From positions 1 through 64,000 of the forward strand of contig CDRNVI010000092.1 of the NCBI GenBank assembly GCA_977017575.1: a stretch of 64,000 bases of DNA, given 5' to 3'. Within the stretch, counting starts at the first letter, position 1, and each line of letters begins with the position of its first letter. A program made the translations under genes and the position numbers. Source of the stretch: Paramoeba atlantica. Taxonomy: Eukaryota; Discosea. Under the pieces are notes generated by a model. The model worked only from the letters and a program-made list of their open reading frames with translations, made no database searches and was not told where the DNA came from. Shown here one piece after another: positions 59,017 to 64,000 of this stretch.

Positions 59017-62000
59017 GAGCGTATATCGGAATAGGTATGGGTTAACGTAGTTGCTGGTGTTTTCGAGGTGGATATTAGCCTCTTTAGTGCGTTTTATGAT
59101 GTTCGCTGCGGTGGAGTCTTTCTGTATTTCTGTCAATTGTTTTTCGTGAGCTTGACTCATGATCTTCTTAAGCGATTTGCGGGCCTTTTCTGCGCGGCTC
59201 TGAATTTTAGCTTTGCTCTTGTCATTGCCTTGCGAATCTACCGGAGCTTTATTGGGTTCCAAGTGCTCTTCAATAGATTCTCGGGCTGCTGCGAAGTAGT
59301 GCTGCTGTTTCAGAGTGCAAGAAGTCAGTCCTAATCCACCTAATTTTTGCGGGAGAGCTGCGAGCTTAAGTGCCTGGGCGTCCGCGCCGCACCATTTCTG
59401 CAAGACTTCGTGTACGTGGCTTTCAAAAGAATGTGCCAGACGCCGAGTGGCCTCCGGGCGGTGAACTCTCAGATGATAGTCTTGACGTGGAATTGTACAT
59501 CGGCGAAGAATCGCGAGAGAAAGGTTACTGGGGCCCATGAGAAGTAAACGGCGGAAAAGGCATTTATGCTTACTGAGTTTGCGCAGGAGAAGATCCTCTA
59601 CCACATTATCTTTCCCGATATAGGCTCCCAGAATCTTGATCGAATCAGTGCAAAGCTTGACGCCTAGATTATGCAAAGAGAACGGTTCGTATGTGGTATT
59701 TTTCTGGAAAAATTCGCATTTCTGAAAGTTGACGCGTAGATTGAGCTCGCCTGTGATTTCACGTAAGTGCAGGAACGCAGCTTCGAGTGACGGTACGTTT
59801 GTAGAGCTGAGAGTCACATCGTCTTGATATGCTCGTATTTTGACGTCGGGGTATAAGCTTGCGATCTCGCGAATGGGACCGTGTAAAAGTGCACAGAAGT
59901 ACATGGAGGATAATGATGAGCCTTGTCGAATTCCTGACGAACTTTCGATGGTCGCGAAAAGAGCGTTGTGTGCGAAAAACAAAAGTTCGGATGAGAGGCC
60001 GTATTCAAGGTAAAACAGTCGCATAAAAGGTTTGAACACAGGATTCTCTAGTAGTGCTTGTGTTATGGCGTCGCGTCGTGGAGTGTTGTATGCGTTCGTG
60101 AAATCTACCGTAATCAATGCGCATCCATCCTCGTATTCTTGTAGTAGCTCATGCACTATTGATTCACATGCGCTCTTGTGGAGAACACCCCGCTGCATAG
60201 GCGAAAAGTATTTTCGTAGTGCACATTCATGTCGCTCGAGTAAAATGGATCCGCAGATTTTTAGGATCGTCTCCCCCATGGCGACTGGCCGTATACCGTT
60301 TTGTGGCTTCGGAAGAGCAATAATTCGGCAACGAGTGAGACGCTTCCGCACGCTTACAGGCACGTCGCCATTGATAACGTCGCGAATCATATGGCATAAT
60401 GAAAGGCATGCTTCTTCATCTTCAACAAGCAAACGCATCATGCTCTCACTAAGCCCGCTTGGTCCCGGAGATGCCCCTCGCGCAAGTTTTTCGACTGCAA
60501 GGCGGAGTTCTGATTTATCTACAACGCCGATCCGTGGAAAGTCAGCTTCCGGAATTTCAATACTAGGCCCCTCGGGATGCAAATCGCGAAGTTTCTGTAA
60601 TTTTTCATGCGCTGTAAGATTGGAGACCTTGTAAACGTTGTCGAGAATTCGAGTGGCTTTCCCGATGTTTCCAGCTCGAGCGGTCGTTAAAGCATTCTTG
60701 ATCGAGCGACGGTCGACGCCAAGTTCTTCCCTTTGTTCTATGCTGAGTGTTTCGTTTTCCGATGGATCCGCTTGTTTGTTTATGTGTCCGACTCGTTGAT
60801 TTTGCCGAGAAAGTTGACGAATAGTAGCGAGCGAGTCTCTTGGTGCGTTCAAAAATTTATGCCAGATAGCTGTTTTCTCAGAGTCAAGTTCTACCGATGG
60901 ATACCCACGAAGTATGGCTCGGAAGATGGCGACTACATGGATTGAAAAAGATGAATCAATGGGTACCATCGTGGGCAGCGGCTCGAGATCACTTTGACCA
61001 TTTTCATCGCTAGACACGTTGTCGGCGTGTTCTTCTAAATTCCGCGTAATTGTTTCGACTTTGATCAGTTTCGTGGCTCGTATCGAACAGATTCTGATCC
61101 TGTTTGTGTGTGGAAGATAAAGAAAGCCACTGGGACCTTTGCTGCCTTGAGCTGGATTGTAAGAGATTTTGACTTTGACCATTCCTTTTCGTGAGGTCCT
61201 ACCTACGACGATGCCTTTCGACGTGTAATTTACCGTGTCTTGTCGGAAGCCCCACTCGATAACACATTCCGTGCCTTTGCCCCACTTTGCTACCATGTTG
61301 TGCACATGATCCGGTGCTTTGGAAAGAGCACTTCTGTTTGCCAGATCTGCTATGACCTCGTTATCGCTGTCAAGAGACATATCTTCGCTCTCGTCTTCGT
61401 AATGTTCCTCTTCCGAGTCAATATCCGGTGTTGTCTCTTGTTGTGGTTCTTGACGTGGCTGTTCGTCGAAAGATGTCAATCGAAAGGTCTTAGGCGTGAT
61501 TTTGAATTTGTCGCTGTGCGCACTGTTCTGTTCGCCGTGATCAGCCCAGTCTTTTGGCAGAGGTGTAGATCCGACGATTCGAATTCTTGGGGTTTTAATA
61601 GTTCACGTTTTGAAATTTAGCCGAGGGGCGGCTATATATTTGCCTGCTGGCCCTTCGGGGCACATAATTTTCTCAAATTATGATGTAGTATTCTCTAATT
61701 GCATGGAGGGGGGTGTTTACTCGTGGGGGGTGTTTACTCGGGCAGGTTGGCCGAGGGTTCCGGTGGGGGGGGAACCCCGTTAACAGAGTGACATTGATTG
61801 TGTTGTTTTATGCAGGCTTGTTTCTTTTCCATCTTTGTGCGTGTGAAATGAATGAATGATATGTTGTGTCATTTTGAATTACGATTGAGCTATTCATAGT
61901 TGTTCATTTATTCATATATGTTATCAGTGTATATGTTTCCAGGGAGCCCCTCGGCGTGGATTTCTAATAGTTCACGTTTTGAAATTTAGCCGAGGGGCGG

Positions 62001-62649
62001 CTATATATTTGCCTGCTGGCCCTTCGGGGCACATAATTTTCTCAAATTATGATGTAGTATTCTCTAATTGCATGGAGGGGGGTGTTTACTCGTTTGTTAT
62101 ATTCTTGTTAGGTTGTTATTTTGTTACGTTTAAAGTTTTGTGCCCACCCACCGAGCCCCCAGCCATTTGGCCGAGGGTTCCGGTGGGGGGGGAACCCCGT
62201 TAACAGAGTGACATTGATTGTGTTGTTTTATGCAGGCTTGTTTCTTTTCCATCTTTGTGCGTGTGAAATGAATGAATGATATGTTGTGTCATTTTGAATT
62301 ACGATTGAGCTATTCATAGTTGTTCATTTATTCATATATGTTATCAGTGTATATGTTTCCAGGGAGCCCCTCGGCGTGGATTTCTCTTTGGTTTGGACAG
62401 TTCATGCGTAATTCGGCCATCTCCTGTGGTGAGATCGGGTAAGTCTGACGCCGTGTGATTTCCGGAGCGTTCCTTCATTCCCTCTTTCCGCGAAACTTGT
62501 AGAATCTTGATCATTGAGCCGTCTGAGGAAAACGTTGTTGTGCTCTTCTTTTCTTTGCCACGCTTTCCTTTTTCACGTGATTTCTCTGTTGTACGACTTG
62601 TCTTCAGGTCTGAATTTTTGCTCACGACTGAGCGGGAAGGGCGTGTCAT
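59013..62649 (-). pseudogene. RLE1-j: RLE-1 LINE lacking its 3' end and carrying a YR-A footprint
   Basis: Start at ATG 62649 (MTRPSRSVVSKN). The N-terminal region reads to ELSKPK (about 62386), is interrupted by 790 bp of YR-A repeats, and resumes at KTPRIRIVG (about 61595). A long open frame then runs to 59013: the small domain (CVIEWGFRQ...VKISYNPAQG...RIRICS), RT boxes RGASPGPSGLSESM, IALPKPQNGIRPVAMGE, VDFTNAYNTP, GIRQGSSLSSMYF and catalytic AYQDDVTLSS, then the thumb. It ends in NPYLFRYTLM, just before where the fingers start. Endonuclease and 3' UTR are missing, replaced by the RLE2-d poly(A). A dyad lies at 59244-59268. Non-functional. Confidence 0.85.
61596..62385 (+). repeat. YR-A terminal-repeat footprint without coding region
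   Basis: Only YR-A terminal repeats are present, in the order B, A, B, A and inverted relative to YR-A1; the first B is shortened. The ends are TAATAGTTCACG on the left and GGATTT on the right, the same end sequences as the other YR-A copies. It splits RLE1-j. No gag, recombinase or RT. This may be the product of recombination between repeats. Confidence 0.75.
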
Positions 62650-62769
62650 AACGATTGAGATAATAAGAAAATAAATCAAGAAATCAACGGACCCTTTCTT
62701 CTGCCATAAACTTCGTAAAATAAGGTAAACAAAGAAATCAATATTTCCCATGTATAAATAGAAGATTTA

Positions 62770-63060
62770 TCCCGCTATACCCATTTCCTTTTCTATGTCA
62801 GGGCATCCGGCTTATGTCGGATGATGGGACTTAGCGATCCCAGCTTCCCGAGCTAACTCACCCGGCGTCGCATAACAAGACGCTAAAGAACTAGGGTGAA
62901 TACGATGAATACAATATGGATGACACTACCCGGTGCCAGTAAAACGAGGCACTAAATAATTAGGGTGGATGTCATTCTGGCAACGTAGAATGGGTGGCAC
63001 CGCCCGGTACCGAATATAACAAGGTACTAAGAAACTAGGGTGGGTGCCATTCGGGCTAAT
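62770..63060 (+). repeat. Array of three hairpin modules, SINE- or LINE-tail-like
   Basis: Three modules of about 70 bp. Each has a 5-bp hairpin (62865-62883 GCGTC/GACGC; 62933-62952 GTGCC/GGCAC; 63007-63027 GTACC/GGTAC) with an A-rich loop ending AAC(A/G)A, followed by CTA-N3/4-AA(C/T)TAGGGTG. The RTE-F 3' UTR has the same module once. A CATCCG...CGGATG hairpin precedes the array (about 62790). No coding potential. Confidence 0.65.
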
Positions 63061-63374
63061 CTTTGGAATGTGTTTGTGTTTTTTTTATCCACCCTCAAAA
63101 GATAGAGTGGTTTTTTTTTTTTTGGTCAAGGGGCGCCTTTTTTTTTTTTGCTCAACTTTTTTTTTATGCAGGTGCAACAGAATACGGTGCCGAATTTTAC
63201 CGGGCGACGCTTTGCCTATTACAAAATAAAGTCTCCTAAATTTCTTATCGTAAACTTATATACTTTTTTTTTTTTTACTTTCTCAAGTTTACATAAACTT
63301 TTAGTACTGATTTTTGTCTATCTCTTCGCAGACTTTATAATTCCAATTTGTATCTTTTCTGTACTTTTGATTTC
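63061..63374. other. T-rich spacer
   Basis: No gene seen. T runs lie at 63110-63124, 63140-63150 and 63265-63276. It probably includes the short 3' UTR of the LINE ending at 63375 and truncated poly(A) tails. Confidence 0.4.
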
Positions 63375-64000
63375 TTAAAGAATAGTGCTTTTCTGATAGT
63401 CTTGAGGCTCCAAAAAATGTCGGAGCTGTGCGTATACTTCGGATCCGTTCAGCTCTTGGAGTAGCAACTTGAATGCCTGTTCGGTTTTTTGGGTATCCAA
63501 CAGGCAGACATCCGTCAGTGACTTAATCAGGCCCCGTGTGCTCTTATGTAAAGACCCGCAGGACAAGACAGGAAGGCACTCAAAAGCTTCCGCCGGAATC
63601 ATGCCACTATTGACATATGTTTCATTTTTCCGCTGTATAGCTTCTCGCACGAGTTGGGAACACTTTTTATTCCGATGGGAAGGCGCGAGCTCGTGCACCA
63701 CAGTTAGGTCGTAGAACACCACGCCACTGTTCCAGTAGATCGCAAGATCCGGGCCTGAGCGATGAAACTGCCGTCCTCCGCATGTTTTGTGGTGGAGATG
63801 CTGATTGTTGTAGTCGACTGTATTTCCGCATGTTAGACAACTCCACGTGCTAAAAGAACGCGGCTCTCTTTCGCATGGAATACCAGCTTTCATGCAAAGA
63901 TCATACAGAAACTTGGTCAACATGTTGTGCTTCGCTGTGGCGTTGAAACCTGTACATTGCACGCATCCGGGGATGTGAGTTAGTGCAGTGTTTGCATCCA
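63375..64000 (-). CDS. RLE1-l: 3' part of an RLE-1 LINE, continues past the window
   Basis: An open frame from the window edge (DANTALTHIPGC at 63963-64000) through finger CVQCTGFNATAKHN, second finger CLTC...HHKTC, endonuclease HRSGPDLAIYW...FYDLTVVHE and C-terminal LLQELNGSEVYAQLRHFL to a stop at 63375. Closest to RLE1-h and RLE1-f. No break in the part seen; the RT must lie beyond 64000. Confidence 0.85.
   Translation of the reverse strand, partial: DANTALTHIPGCVQCTGFNATAKHNMLTKFLYDLCMKAGIPCEREPRSFSTWSCLTCGNTVDYNNQHLHHKTCGGRQFHRSGPDLAIYWNSGVVFYDLTVVHELAPSHRNKKCSQLVREAIQRKNETYVNSGMIPAEAFECLPVLSCGSLHKSTRGLIKSLTDVCLLDTQKTEQAFKLLLQELNGSEVYAQLRHFLEPQDYQKSTIL

Overview
The window looks like a transposon-packed block of a kinetoplastid (or close euglenozoan) genome. 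The main clue is a sequence at four or five places that matches the 3' half of the kinetoplastid spliced leader (SL), the mini-exon added to every mRNA by trans-splicing: GATACAGTTTCTGTACC then TTGTTG. The best copy (37412-37452) is 41 nt, begins AACT as known kinetoplastid SLs do, and sits at the 5' end of a retrotransposon. No intron, tRNA, rRNA or recognisable host gene was found. Nearly all of the window is retroelement, intact, truncated or nested.

Four kinds of element account for it. (1) RLE-1: LINEs (non-LTR retrotransposons) with a reverse transcriptase (RT), Cys/His fingers and a restriction-like endonuclease (RLE) read as RSGPDLVIYW...YDLTVVHE. There are about a dozen copies (2.4-12.5, 13.3-20.6, 26.5, 59-62.6 and 63.4-64 kb). 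(2) RLE-2: a second RLE LINE with N-terminal zinc fingers, YLDD RT and RPxDVFLP...LDFAVTHAQ endonuclease (37.5-51.5, 51.5-53.5, 54.5-59 kb, plus 3' fragments at 6.6 and 28.8 kb). (3) YR elements: tyrosine-recombinase retroelements of the DIRS/VIPER kind with order gag, recombinase, RT-RNase H. Family A is at 27.6-37.1 and 61.6-62.4 kb, family B is a tandem at 39.5-49.2 kb, family C is at 20.6-25.9 kb, and there are fragments at 0-1.1 and 53.6-54.4 kb. (4) RTE-F, an RTE/L2-like LINE with a trinucleotide tail (23.0-25.4 kb), and a 179-bp SINE sharing its 3' end (20.7 kb). Small SL-headed or repeat-bearing units without RT (called S here) lie at 1.0-1.4, 5.9-6.6, 12.5-13.2 and 27.2-27.6 kb.

The elements are heavily nested. 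RLE2-a is split just upstream of its YLDD motif by a 9.7-kb tandem of YR-B. YR-C is split by RTE-F with a perfect 12-bp target duplication. RLE1-b is hit twice at the same nick, by S2 and then by an RLE-2 fragment. RLE1-j carries a coding-free YR-A repeat footprint. RLE-2 copies follow one another head to tail, each starting where the previous poly(A) ends.

The strongest unexplained signals are: SL sequence fossilised at element 5' ends, implying that trans-spliced mRNA was the retrotransposition template; a strictly spaced dyad GAGC-N17-GCTC recurring in S units (several reading frames or none) and in RLE-1 coding sequence; and three structured RNA modules with compensatory changes (RLE-2 3' UTR, the RTE-F/62.9-kb hairpin array, and a UNCG-type hairpin in YR terminal repeats). 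Family names and coordinates were assigned by eye from motifs and pairwise comparison inside the window; no database search was possible.
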